Assembly (NCBI GenBank): GCA_025084515.1
Contig: JAJAGP010000339.1
Coordinates: forward strand, 124,001 to 188,000
Length of the DNA stretch: 64,000 bases
Source of the DNA: Ancistrus triradiatus
Lineage: Eukaryota; Chordata; Actinopteri; Siluriformes; Loricariidae
Direction: 5' to 3'
Below are positions 32,385 to 42,966 of this stretch, one piece after another. Both the position numbers and the translations under genes were made by a program. Each line of letters starts with the position of its first letter. Position 1 is the first letter of the stretch. The notes under the pieces are model-generated. The model ran no database searches, was not told the DNA's origin, and saw only the letters and a program-made list of their open reading frames with translations.

Positions 32385-35183
32385 ACACTTAATATGTTTC
32401 ACCTACATTTAACATGTGATGTGACAAGATTTGACATATACAGTATTGTCCCCTCTGCAATTATTTTCACATATGGTAAAGATGAGTAAAAATAGTTTAT
32501 TAACTCTGATCCTAACCCTAAAAAGTTACATTTTAGTGAATTAGTTTAATCTCTGTTAATTATCTCGTTAATCATTGTTAATCATTTTTAACCAAACCAC
32601 TTGTGCCACAATTATCACCCCTGCCTTAAAGACTTTCTAAACCATACATTTACCAATAAACAGCACAGTCTTCTATAAGATCTTATAAGGTCAGAGAATA
32701 CAGAGCAGGGAATCCGAGACCATTCCTTTTTACAGAACCTCTCAAGATCATCTCCTTTGTGCACTCTCCTTTTAAGCTCACCCCACGGATTTTCCATGGG
32801 ATTAAGACCAGGGGACAAAGACCAGGGGACTGAGATGGCAATGGCAGATTTTTTGTTTAGGAAACAATTTTGTGTTGATCTGCACATGTGCATTGGTCAG
32901 ATCCAGTGGAAGATCCAGTGGAACACACTTGTATTTCTTGGCAAAGACAAAGACTGTGGTGGCCTAGTGGTTAAGGTGCTGGACTATGAACCAGAAGATC
33001 CAGGGTTCAAATCCCACCTCAGCCAAAAAAGCTGCCACTGTTGGGTCCTTGAGCAAGGCCCTTAACCCACAATTGCTTGGATTGTAAGATTGTATCAATT
33101 GTAAGTCGCTCTGGATAAGGGCGTCTGCTAAATGCTGTAAATGTAAATGTAAATTTGAAATGTGTAAAATTAATGTTTGATTTAAACATCTTGTAAGGTT
33201 GAAGATTACAGAGCAGGGAATTTGAGACCACTCTTCTTTACATAATATCTAGAGAACATCTATGATCATCCTGGTGTCCTGATATTTCATGGAGTTCATG
33301 AAGCCATGTACCCTAAAGACGTTTTTTCTTTGGAGCAAGAACAGTCCCATAATTTCACAGACCCTTCACCATAACATAGGCATCAGGTTCTTTTTAAGGT
33401 AGTCATAAAATGCCAAGCACACCTTCAGTGTTTGTTGCCTAATAACTCAATTTTCATTTTTATTTGAAAACAGTTTGTAACGCCTTGCTATCAAACTCTC
33501 ATCTGTGTACGTTGTAGGAGAGCGGGACTACATCGCCCACAATCCTCCTGGAAGCCATGAGACTCTTGCAGGTCAATCCAGGAGCTTCACTGGTTCTGGA
33601 CTGCTGATTGGTTTCAGCTGGATAACAGTCTTTGTGGCGTTTGGGCCGTTGGATTGTCTCGGTCCCGTCCGAGCAGATCATACACCTCGATTCCGGTTTT
33701 TGATTCTCTTTGTGGATTACCTGCCTGATTCGTGCTCCGTCTGTTTGTGGACTTTCTTCTGCATTTGCTCCGAGTTGTGTCTGAGCTTCCCGACGCTCGT
33801 TATTGTGTAAGTTTTTTTTACTGGGTTTTTCCCGGAAGTATCCTTTGTTTACGTTTTCGTTTTCTGTTCAGGCTGGTTTCGTTAGCTGTGTTGTTACTTG
33901 GTTGTTAGAATCCTTCATTAGTAAAACCTGTTTAGTGGACCATTTTGTTAATAAATCTTCTCTGTTTGAACTGGAATCTGCTTGTGTCTCAGTCCCACCC
34001 ATCACAAGCGTTACAGAATCCTTCGCCCCCAATGCCACAAAGAACTGTCCTTATAAAGGGTGTTATCCAGCTGAAAACAACTCGTATTGGCCTCCGAGAG
34101 TCTCATGGCATTCTGGAGGATTGTTGGCGATGTATTCCCGCTAGCCCACAACGGACACAGATGAGAGGGGAACCAGAGTTTGATAGCAAGGAGATTATCT
34201 CCTAATATATGATATCTACGTCCAATCTCACACTGAGCAAGCCTAGGGCGACAGTGGCAAAGAAAAACTCCCTAAGTGGTGTGATACAGTTCAGTGTTTA
34301 GCAAACTCCAGGTGCTTATGCTTGTGGTTAGAAGATAGGAAAGTCTTTTTTCATGGCAAGCCTGCCAAATGATCTTATGGTATAGATAAGGTGTCTGTTT
34401 TACAGACTTGGTGATACCAAGCTGCAACTGCATGATTTTTTTCTCTTACCATCCTCCTCACTGTGTATGGGAGCAAAACAAACTTGGGTCCAAGTTTGTC
34501 ACAGTCTAGTTGATTGTAGCTTTTAATTATTGCTCTAACTGTAGATATGATCATTTTCAGTTGAGGAACTATTTTTATAGCCATTCCCTGAAATAAAGCA
34601 CTTTCTCTTATTTGAATTGTGTGTTCTCTTTTCCTTCCCATGTTGAAGAATGACTATGAGAAATTGACCTCTGTGAGAGAGGCCTTCAGTTGCTTAGAAG
34701 TTACCCTGGGGTCTTTTGTGACCTCGCCAACTATTACACACCTTGCTCTTGGAGTGATCTTTGCTGGTTGACCACTCCTGGGGAGGGTAATAATGGTCTT
34801 GAATGTCCTCTATTTGTACACAATCTGTCCAAACTCTTTAGAGATGGTTTTGTAACCTTTTCCAGCCTGATGAGCATCAACAACTCTTTTTCTGAGATCC
34901 ACAAACATGTTGTGAAGAGCAGACTTTGATAGATCCCTGTTCTTTAAATAAAACAGCGTGTCCACTCACACCTGATTGTCATTCCATTGATTGAAAACAC
35001 CTGACTAATTTCACATTATTTATAGACGATCATTTTCCTCTATAAATAAATGACCAAGTATAATATTTTGTCTAATTTGTTTAACTGGGTTCTCTTTATA
35101 TACTTTTAGGACTTGTGTGAAAATCTGATGATGTTTTAGGTCATATTTATGCAGAAATATAGAAAATTCTAAAGGGTTCACAA

Positions 35184-35233
<50 letters not shown>

Positions 35234-38200
35234 CTGTGTGTGTTTATAAACTGTAGCTTTCAACCCATGTCTTGACTGATTGTTCATTATGTATTTATTG
35301 CTCACAACCATCAAAACCAGCATGAAAGAGCTATAAGAAAATATAATAAGGAGTTCATCCAGGTCTAGCAATTATCATTACCTTTCCATTAAACTACACT
35401 TCAGTCACATTCCATGAACTCTGTTATCTGACTAAAATAGTTTAACTCTGTCAAGTGTACTTAACTTTGCACTTTACACGCAGAAAGAGACATTTAGAAC
35501 TCATAAAGGTTCATTTTTAAATGTAACAACTACAAAAAAATCAAATAAATAAATACAATGAGAATATTTGATACTCTGTTAGGGGTTATTTACCCCTGTC
35601 AAGCAGGAAGTCATGGATTACTGCTTAAAGGTTTGTAGACACTCTGATCAACTTCCTGTGTGTGTCAATAATTGTGGCATATTGTGGTTTTGTCTTGATG
35701 GGGTATTGTTTTTGTCTGACTAAATGTACATATTTTTTCTCTTTTCTTTCTTTCTTTCTTTCTTCTTTCCACTGTGAGATTAAGCTAATTCACCAAAAGA
35801 TGAATTTCTCATAAACCCTATTTACTCATCTTTACTCATCTCATGTGTACCTATGAGACAGTGAGTTTGTGTGGTTGGTGCACTTTGAGTGATTGCCATA
35901 AGATGCAAATCCAGGGTCTCATATGCATCAGGTGTGCAGTCTACCTACTGTGCTTTCAACTTAACTGTCTTTCTTTTATCTTTTAAACTGCCTTTAAACA
36001 CAGAAAACTCCACCTTTCACACCTATTCTTCTACATTATTTTTTCTAACTTATCTCTTTCTATCCCTCTATCTTATTCAGTTATCTTCACCACCTTTCCC
36101 TCACTTCTACCACCTTTCCTTTGTCCCTTCCATGATTTCTTTCTTTCTTTCTAACTTAAATATTTTCCTTTCTGTAGTCCAACCTTCATCCTGTCTCTCC
36201 ACTTTTTGGGTTCTTATTTCTTTTATTTCTCAAACGTGTGTCACCACAGTGGTAGCTAAAGAACTGCAACTGTAATATTATTATTATTATTGTTATTATT
36301 ATTATTTCTGTGATCCTCACCTCCCAGTCTTCGATGGAACTCTGCCACTGAGCTATCTTATCCACGTTCTCCAGGCGGCGTTTCCTCTCATTAATCAGCC
36401 TGGCCACATTTTTCATCCCATTTAGAGCTGCCTCTACATCTTTGTAGTCCCTATGGAAACACAATTTGTTTTTCACTTTAAAGCACAAAGGATCTTATTC
36501 AACAAAGTTGTGTATAAACTTTATAACCAGCCGGTAACTGGTATGGTTGGAGCTAGTCTGGACATATTCATTTACCAGTCTAGGAAGTTCTTAACTTGCA
36601 TGTTAAATCACCCAAATTATTCCAATTATGATGAAAAATATCAGTAATATGAGTATAATATAAAAAAAAAAATCTTTATAAAACAACCGGAGCCATCATG
36701 GAACTGGACCCTATTGCTGGAATACTGGATGCAAGTCAGGGATTCACCCTGTAAATTCAATGGCAGCACATGACACACAAATCAGAAAAAAAGAGTTGCA
36801 AAGAGATTCTCTGAAAAGTTGTCTTATTCTGATTCTAGTATGTATATACCTGTGCTGGGGGTTGGTATACTTCAGTAACTCAGCCAGTTGCAGTGGGTAC
36901 TTGCAGATCTTCTGGACAGGAGTGAGGAGGAAGCCATCCAAAGAAATGTCTATCATCTTCTGCAACAGACGACAGGCCTCAAAGAAGAACACGTACTTAT
37001 TGAGCTTCATGAGCTTCGAGAGCTGGACGCAGGCATTTGGGTGGTTGTTACAGTACTCAGAGTAGATCTGGAAATCTGTTTGCTAGAGAGACACAGAGCA
37101 AGAGGATACCAGTGATTATAATAAATACATGATGGTACTGCTGACTAATTACACCAAAGTCAAAAATGTATGAGTAAGTTTAAACCTAGGCATTGGCATC
37201 AGGGTTCATGATATTTGTGGAGAGTTACATTAAAGCAATGGTGGTCAAAGTCATCAAATGCAAAATGACACTGCTAATCAGTGGCATTAAAAGTAAGATG
37301 GCACGGATCATCTACATTACAGACAATGACACTGGTGATCAATAACATTATGGCAGCACGACCTGATCATTGACATCAAATGCAAGATTTCACTGTCAAT
37401 TATTTCATATGCAATTGTGCTCATACATACATGCTCTAAGAAGCAGGATCCAATCTCACTGAGATGGGGCTCATCCTTGTTGAATCTCTTCTCCAGACAT
37501 TTCAGAAACTTCTTCTGAAAGCGATAGATGTCCTCGATGTTTCCAAAGATGACACAGAGCTGCTCCTCTGAGAACATGTCCATCCGTTTCCTACACTGCT
37601 TAATGTAACCCTAAAACAGGGGGACAGATACTTGCTTACATTATTTACTCTTTATAGTTATGTAAAGCAAAAGTAATTATATATATATATCATATACACA
37701 CACCTGTCTTGAGCATAAACTGTTAGCAAGGCCATATTTAAGGTACCGTACATATCATTGAAAAAAATAAAATAAAATTGCTCTTGCCTTTATCTGTCTT
37801 TCTATATATCTTCCTATACCATATATAACCCCGTCTAAACATCATCCAGCTAACGTTTTGGTATGTAAACTTTTGTTGGATGGTTCGCAAGGAGGAGGGA
37901 GCAGGTCTTCATAACAGAATTCGGTCATGCTACTGTTAACCAATGAGTAGCTGAGATCTGCATAACCCACTAAGGAAGGTAAAAACATATATGTTGAGCA
38001 AACCTCGCAGATGTCCTTCAGGTGCTTGATGTAGTCCCTCTCAGTGCTCATGATCTCATTGATGACATTGGTCCTCATCTGCTCTTTACAGGGAAGTCCA
38101 GGACCAATAAGAAGCCCAACCGAAGAGTTCTGTTCATCCTGAGCTTCCTCCAGCTGGGCCAGATAATCCTCCATTGGTTCATCCTGGTTTACACGCAACT

Positions 38201-38594
38201 GACGTAGTAGAGACATAGCCAAACAGGGTCAAATAATGCTTTACTAAAGAATATTTTATCTACAGTGGATAAACATCACTTAACTAGTGTGTTCTGCTTG
38301 GATCTATATTGCACATAACATGTTCAATATATTCAATATATAGTCAATGTTTTGAACAATGTGACCAAAACGTAATCAAGAGGTTATGTAAAACAGAAAT
38401 GTAAATGTCCTCACCCTGACAAAGCTGGCTGGAAACCAGCCCTCACTGTCGAGTATGCGTCCCCACCACCACTCTTTGTTGGTGGCATCCACTACTTCAA
38501 TGACATCTCCGGCCTTAAAGCCAAGCTCTTGATCATCCATGGTGACATGATCCCATAATGCCTCAGCGTACACCACACTGCCATCGCTGATCAG
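28391..38594 (-). CDS. arhgef4: arhgef4 (Asef): Rho guanine nucleotide exchange factor 4, 3' part
   Basis: Nine exons, 38594-38415, 38198-38004, 37610-37431, 37082-36850, 36450-36321, 32321-32190, 32026-31783, 30967-30890 and 28548-28391, join without any phase conflict into 1530 nt (509 residues plus stop). The order is SH3, DH (catalytic exchange domain), PH and a short tail ending NFWHNIGRLTPFKK. The family is Asef/collybistin. ARHGEF4 is favoured over SPATA13 and ARHGEF9 by DVIEVVDATNKEWWWGR, NQDEPMEDY, QWQSSIEDWE and PQQQVFMLAEPKRK. Asef loads Rac1/Cdc42 with GTP and is relieved of SH3 autoinhibition by APC. The APC-binding N-terminus and start codon are not found, so they lie above 38.6 kb or beyond the window. 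Confidence 0.9.
28732..28913 (-). repeat. tRNA-derived SINE (reversed)
   Basis: On the + strand it starts with the tail catttagcagatgccctta tccagagcgacttacaa and ends with box B (tttgaaccctgg) and box A (ccttaccgctatgctacc). Same family as 24537-24730. Confidence 0.94.
28918..29034 (-). repeat. second SINE fragment abutting the first
   Basis: A related, more diverged head plus body (gccatgctcaagggccaaac, ttgaacccttgacc) in the same orientation, without the 3' tail. The two are only 4 bases apart: a head-to-tail pair or one insertion into another. Confidence 0.8.
29035..29963. other. arhgef4 intron with fish repeat remnants
   Basis: A segment at 29270-29700 has the tcagggtcatgtggg...gcctaacct and gaggacatgcaatctccaca words also seen at 2660-2900 and 23780-23880. 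A short Tc1 terminal-repeat piece (gctcgaaagtttgtgaaccc) lies at 29782. No exon. Confidence 0.5.
29964..30810. mobile_element. hAT-like remnant
   Basis: It starts cagggttgggtattgaaacc c, a hAT-type end. A segment at 30224-30310 (ATGGACGCTCTAAAGCGCTC...) resembles the BED-type zinc-finger start of a hAT transposase (AWLRFKREGK). The matching right end (gaatcgaatttggaatttgg near 30766) is degraded. No intact transposase. Confidence 0.55.
30890..30967 (-). CDS. arhgef4: arhgef4 exon: post-PH segment
   Basis: Acceptor ctccgcag, donor gtgaga, 78 nt, phase 1 to 1. It encodes GFSITEVQKKQAMRNACKSY STGKPK, which matches the Asef linker (FSITE.Q.KQAM.NA). Intact. Confidence 0.94.
31783..32026 (-). CDS. 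arhgef4: arhgef4 exon: PH domain second half
   Basis: Acceptor ggtttag, donor gtaaac, 244 nt, phase 0 to 1. It encodes DLLRRDILYYKGRVDMDLME V, then VKNAVKL and CAKKPEQKQRWLRAFTDERE. The C-terminal PH helix has its invariant Trp (QRWLRAF). Intact. Confidence 0.96.
32190..32321 (-). CDS. arhgef4: arhgef4 exon: PH domain first half
   Basis: Acceptor tttgtcag, donor gtgaga, 44 codons. It encodes GEDILSRSSDLIFSGELTKI then SQQRMFFLFNHQMVYCKK, the first PH strands of the Asef family. A CA repeat sits directly before the acceptor on the minus strand. Confidence 0.96.
32329..32388. repeat. (CA)n microsatellite next to arhgef4 PH exon
   Basis: About 30 CA units, starting 8 bases from the exon border. 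On the coding strand this is a (TG)n run forming part of the acceptor's pyrimidine tract. Length variation could influence splicing. Confidence 0.95.
32430..33475 (-). mobile_element. Tc1-like remnant split by a SINE
   Basis: It starts near cagtattgtcccctctgcaa. The minus strand carries a transposase C-terminus (SPGLNPMENPWGELKRRVHK, 32615-32893). After the SINE, 33180-33240 repeats the words tacagagcagggaatttgag accac of 32700-32725, so a second partial copy or a tandem piece follows. Fully degraded. Confidence 0.7.
32951..33154 (+). repeat. tRNA-derived SINE, full length
   Basis: Box A gtggcctagtggttaaggtg, box B ggttcaaatccc, body, and the tail gtaagtcgctctggataagg gcgtctgctaaatgc with three tgtaaa units. 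Inserted into Tc1-like sequence. Confidence 0.95.
33476..34015. mobile_element. candidate solo LTR
   Basis: It begins tgtaacgccttg and ends caagcgttaca, perfect LTR-style inverted tips (TG...CA) apart from one base. Inside, aataaatcttctctgttt (about 33950) looks like a poly(A) signal of an R region near the 3' end. No internal coding region follows, and no clear target-site duplication is seen (flanks cagtt and gaatc), so truncation is possible. Confidence 0.6.
34100..34290 (-). mobile_element. L2-type LINE 3' tail fragment (reversed)
   Basis: The + strand words gattatctcctaat, acgtccaatctcacactgag and caagcctagggcgacagtgg are the reverse of the 3' tail of the LINE at 44984-47030. Confidence 0.8.
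34340..35188 (-). mobile_element. Tc1-like remnants (two families joined)
   Basis: 34375-34641 encodes on the minus strand a Tc1 helix-turn-helix piece (MGRKREHTIQIRESALFQGM). 34650-35188 is the 5' half, reversed, of the same Tc1 family as 11054-12625: it contains ctcgccaactattacac, aaccttttccagcctgatga and the terminal repeat ttctaaagggttcacaaa. No intact transposase. Confidence 0.8.
35187..35240. repeat. (TA)n(TG)n microsatellite
   Basis: It replaces the outermost bases of the Tc1 terminal repeat, so repeat expansion has eroded the transposon end. Confidence 0.93.
35241..36320 (-). other. arhgef4 intron, no exon seen
   Basis: Pyrimidine-rich sequence on the + strand (35740-36230) with short TTTC runs and a (TTA)n near 36277-36304. 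No reading frame with family motifs. Confidence 0.5.
36321..36450 (-). CDS. arhgef4: arhgef4 exon: DH C-terminal helix
   Basis: Acceptor tttccatag, donor gtgagg, 130 nt, phase 2 to 0. It encodes DYKDVEAALNGMKNVARLIN ERKRRLENVDKIAQWQSSIE DWE, the last DH helix leading into the PH domain. Intact. Confidence 0.96.
36850..37082 (-). CDS. arhgef4: arhgef4 exon: DH core
   Basis: Acceptor tctctctag, donor gtatat, 233 nt, phase 0 to 2. It encodes QTDFQIYSEYCNNHPNACVQ, then FFFEACRLLQKMIDISLDG and FLLTPVQKICKYPLQLAELL. The LLTPVQRI..YPLLL-type motif is the conserved DH signature that binds the GTPase. Intact. Confidence 0.97.
37431..37610 (-). CDS. arhgef4: arhgef4 exon: DH
   Basis: Acceptor ttttag, donor gtatgt, 60 codons. 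It encodes GYIKQCRKRMDMFSEEQ, then VIFGNIEDIYRFQKKFL and PHLSEIGSCFLEH. The IFGNIEDIY segment is a DH-family hallmark. Intact. Confidence 0.97.
38004..38198 (-). CDS. arhgef4: arhgef4 exon: SH3-DH linker and DH start
   Basis: Acceptor tacgtcag, donor gtttgc, 65 codons. It encodes LRVNQDEPMEDYLAQLEEAQ, a variable linker, then QMRTNVINEIMSTERDYIKH L, the first DH helix with the catalytic Glu (STERDYI). Intact. Confidence 0.96.
38415..38594 (-). CDS. arhgef4: arhgef4 exon: SH3 domain
   Basis: Acceptor gtttgtag, donor gtgagg, 60 codons. It encodes LISDGSVVYAEALWDHVTMD, the acidic ELGFKAGDVIEVVD loop, then EWWWGRILDSEGWFPASFVR. The ALWDH, WWWGR and WFPASFV motifs form the SH3 ligand groove; in Asef it contacts DH intramolecularly. 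Intact. Confidence 0.97.
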
Positions 38595-40690
38595 CTACAA
38601 ACAACACAAGGTAAAAGTTGTTTTAATGTTTTATGTATATTCCGTTGCTCCAATATATTGTGCTGAAACTACCCCTCTCCATGATACTTCTTAGCACCTG
38701 TCCCTCCTGATGTGACACATTGTGGACGCAGTGTACAATGAAATTAACACTTAATCCTTGTGTCTTGTAAACCTTGTTCGTTGTCCCATTAGTGTAGTGT
38801 TGTAGATCATGGAATTGGAATTGAACCCATTTGAGACCATTATCATGCTTCAAATTATGCCAAACATTTCATATTAAGAAAAAAAGAGCAACATTGGCTC
38901 TGAGTTTTCTGTTTGTTTCTGTTTTTGATGAATAAGACACATTTTTTCTTTTACTGTTTTGACAGTAAAAGGGCATTGAAAAACAAAATCCCTTTGCCCT
39001 TTTCCAAAAATCCTGTGACCTTTTCCTGATACTAATTATCATATCACATTAATTCCCCTGATCATTGTGAAGTTATCTTCTAAACTTGAGTATACCCATC
39101 ACCCTGGTCAGTCTGGCTCAGATTTAGGAACCAGAGGTGGGGATTGAACCAGGGTTACTTAGTTGATACAGCATTGGGCCCCAATTCTGAGCCACTCTGG
39201 AACAACACTCCAATACCAGATCCAGATCGTGGGGACCATATTAAAAATATAATCTCTCTGTGAAAACATCATTGTAATAATATGAAATATAGTTTAACAC
39301 CAATTGCATGTAATATTTACAAAACCAATCTAACAAGATGATACATTTAAGGAGCAAACCAGGAAACATGCTCTGTATTCATTCGTAATATTAACAAGCA
39401 TTATACTGCATTGTACAGAATACAGAAGCAGGATAGAAATATTTAAATGCATTGAAAAAACTGATGAAATGAAAATAAATACTGGCTAATTATCTAATTA
39501 CATCAAAATTGAGGTCTATATTCCAACTTCAGTCTCCTAGGCTCAATATGATCAGACTTCCACCAGCAAAACTGAACTGCATGTTTCTAATGTCACCATG
39601 GTAACATCACATTTACACTTGCAATCATAAATTTTCAACCCACCAAGTAAAGTTGAATCTAAATTGAATAATAGCTGAAGGAGCTGTGATATACGTACTT
39701 GATCTATAAGTATTCGTTATCACATCTATATATATCTATATCTATCCACATATCTATATGAATCAGTCAGACCAGAAACTGATGCTACCTACAACTAAGT
39801 TCTCAGTTTGAAGGTCACACAATAAATAACAAAAAGCGCTTGAGGATAACTTGACAAAAATACATACAAACTGCAGGTACAACAAAAGTGCAAAGGATAG
39901 AAGACGTTATCCTAGGTATCGTTTGAAGAGGTGAGTGTTGAGACTTCTGCAAAATGAACAGTTCTGACTAATGTGGGAAGCTCATTCCACCAATTAGGTG
40001 TCAGGACTCTGAAACATTGAGACATGGCCTTTTGGGCATATCCATTCTCCCAGAGATGATGTACCAGGTGCCATGAAGCTCAGTTGGCAGGCAGATGTAT
40101 AGTTCTGAACTAAAGAATGTAAACATCGTATGCAAATCCCAGTACAGCCAGAAATACCCCTCTGAGCCCTTGCACAAATATTGCAATTCTTAACTGACCA
40201 GTCCTAGGCTTACATTTTATATTTACTTATTAATACTTATAAATAAATAAGTAGGGCCTCAGGAAGTGCAGTGGTCTGATATGCTAGCGCAGAGTCCCTG
40301 GTTTGAGTTCTAAAGTTGCCTTCCAGCTGGATTGGGCTGTCTAAAGGCGGGGGTGCAGTTTGGGTATCATCTCTTGGTTCTGCAACAGCAAACCCTACTC
40401 AGCCCTGTGATGGACTGCATTCCAATCTATGGCATACTTGTGCACCCTGTGCTCTCTGGAGATTGGCGTCAGAGGCCCATGTGAGGCTTACCAGGATAAA
40501 GCAGTGATAAAACATGAAAAACATAAATACCAACTATTAAAAACAGTGAAGACAAGAAATAAAAAAAATGCAGGAATGTAATCCAGATCTCAGAAGATTG
40601 CAGAATCAGTTTAGCAGAATCAGCAACACCATATTACATACCATACTTAGCAATGCTCTACAAGCAGGGTGTGAGGTGGAGGAGAAAGAA
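38595..40690. other. arhgef4 upstream intron, no exon recognised
   Basis: The expected preceding exon (APC-binding region) was not seen. A SINE-like fragment with gattgaaccagggtt lies at 39085-39200, and a tRNA-like repeat (cctggtttgagttct; 40260-40500) follows. Otherwise AT-rich. Confidence 0.45.
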
Positions 40691-41238
40691 GATTTCTGGA
40701 GTGAGTAGATAAAGTGGTGGAGAGGGTACTCAAAGAAGAAAGAGTGGTGATTGGAGCAGATTTCAATGGGCATGTCGGTGAAGGGAACAGAGGAGGTGAT
40801 GAGGAGGTGACGGGTAAGTATGGGTTTCAAGGAGAGGATTTTGACAATGATTGATAAGGTGGATTTTTCAAAAAGGATGGAAATGGCTGTGGCAAATATG
40901 TATTTTAAGAAGGAGGAGCACATTGTGATGTATAAGAGCAGATGAAGGGGCACATAGGCTATGTCCTATGTAGGAGACCTGTAAGAGAATATAGACTGTA
41001 AGGTGGTAGCAGATGGTAGTTTGTGGTGTGACTATGGTGGTAGAGAAGTCTTAACCAAGGATCAGATGGTGGAAATTAAAGAAGGATAAAGAGGAAGCAA
41101 AGGCTAGGGAAATTTTGTATGACAAGAAGTATGAGAAGGACACTAAGGAAGGAGAAAAGGGCTTGTACTGGTTGGTCTGACAGAAGGTTCGAGCTGGGAT
41201 GTACAAATAGTTAGGTTTATAAATGATTCAGATGGATA

Positions 41239-42495
41239 CAGTGGATATAAAAATGTACACACCCCTGTTAAAGTGCCAGGTTTAGTGAAAAAAAAAATGA
41301 GACCAAGGTAAATCATTTCAAAACTGTTACCATCTTTAATGTGACCAATAACCTGTACATCTCAATTAAAAAACAAACTGAAATCTTTAGGGGGAAGAAG
41401 TAAAAAAAATAAATAAATAAATAATGTGGTTGCATAAGTGTGCACACCCTTAAACTAATACTTCATTGAAGCACCTTTTGATGTTATTACAGCACTCAGT
41501 CTTTTTGGGTATCAGCATGATACATCTTGACTTAGCAATATTTGCCCACACTTCTTTGCAAAAACGCTCTCCTATGTACAGCCCTCTTCAGATCACCCCA
41601 CAGATTTTTTATCGGATTCAGATCTGGGCTCTGGCTGGGCCATTCCAATTATGGCTGAAAAGTTCAACCTTGGTTTCTTCAGACCATAACACATTTTCCC
41701 ACATACTTTTAGGAGAGATCAAATGCATTTAGCTGGGCTTGGATGGTTTTTTTGTAAGAAGACGCTTGCCACCCTCTTGCCACCCTACCCCATAGCCCAG
41801 ACATATGAAGAGTACGGGATATTGTTGTCACATGTAGTACACAGCCAGCACATGCCAGAAATTCCTGTAACTCCTTTAATGTCACTGTAGGCCTCTTGGT
41901 AGCCTCCCTGACCAGTGTTCTTCTTGTCTTTTACTCAATTTTGGCAATGTCACCGTTGTCCTGTACTTTCTCAACTTGATGATGACTGTCTTCACTGTGT
42001 TCCATTGTATATCTAATGCCTTGGAAATTCTTTTGTACCCTTCTCCAGTCTGATGCCTTTTGACAATGAGATCCCTCTGATGCTTTGGGAGCTCTCTGCA
42101 GACCACGGTTTTGTTGCAAGACGTGACTAAAGAAAATGTCGGGAAATTCCTACTAGAACAACTGAACCTATTTGGGGTTAATTAGAGGCACTTTAAATGA
42201 TGGTAGGTGTCTACTGATTCCTATTAACATGAGTTTGAATGTGATTGATTCATTCCAAACACAGCCACACACCCAATTATAAGATGGTGTACAAACTTAT
42301 GCAACCACATTTATTTTAGTTTTTTATATTTTACTTCTTCCCCCTAAAGAGTTCAGTTTGTTTTTCAATTGAGATGCACAGGTTATAGGCCACATTAAAG
42401 GTGGAAAAAGATCTGAAATGATTTACTTTGGTCTCAGTTTTTTACATCACTCATCTCTAAATCTGTCATTTTAACAGAGGTGTGTACACCCACTG
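41239..42495 (-). mobile_element. Tc1-like element inserted in the LINE
   Basis: Inverted ends cagtggatataaaaatgtac acacc and gtgtgtacacccactg, with TA at both sides. The minus strand encodes a transposase N-terminus (MVCRELPKHQRDLIVKRHQT, HTH, 41882-42106). The DDE region is absent or shattered (only FIRFRSGLWLGHS-type traces near 41600). 1.26 kb, non-autonomous. Confidence 0.88.
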
Positions 42496-42595
42496 TATGT
42501 GCTGAACAGTAAGATGTTGAGAAGATGGAAAGAGTATTTTGTAGAGCTGATGAATTAAGAAAATGAGAGATGGAGGAAGTTGGTGATGTGGAGAT

Positions 42596-42620
42596 GGGTT
42601 AGGGTTAGGGTTAGGGTTAG
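42596..42620. repeat. telomere-like (GGGTTA)4 array
   Basis: Four perfect GGGTTA units plus G, inside the LINE remnant after its Tc1 insertion. Interstitial; this length occurs by replication slippage or repair. Confidence 0.93.
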
Positions 42621-42767
42621 ACCCAGATGAAATATCAGTGGAGACAAAATGTTTAGGAGAGATAACAGTGGAGTTCTGAACCAGACTGTTTAACAAAATC
42701 TTGGAAAGTGACAGGATGCCTGAAGAGTGGGGATGAAGTGTAATGGTGCAGATTTTTAAAAATAAGG

Positions 42768-42966
42768 GGGATGTCGTGGCTTAGCAGTTAAGATACTGGA
42801 CTATGGACCAGAAGGTCCAGTGTTAAATCTCACCTCTACCAAACTGCCACTGTTATGTCCTTGAGCAAGGCCATTAACCCACAATTGCTTGGATTGTATT
42901 CTTTTATCAGTTGTAAGTCACTCCGGATAAGGGCGGCTACTAAATAATATGAATGTAAGTGTAAAT
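42768..42966 (+). repeat. tRNA-derived SINE inside the LINE
   Basis: Box A-like gtggcttagcagttaagata, a decayed box B (gtgttaaatctc), the body gccactgttatgtccttgag, and the tail gtaagtcactccggataagg. More diverged than the other copies. Confidence 0.9.

Noticed and set aside
33499..34205. ORFs of 101, 113 and 86 codons
   Set aside because: They lie inside the LTR-like block and the LINE tail and show no retroviral-type or cellular domain.
35889..36275. 128-codon + strand ORF of Phe/Leu/Ser
   Set aside because: Pyrimidine-rich intron sequence antisense to arhgef4; no motif.
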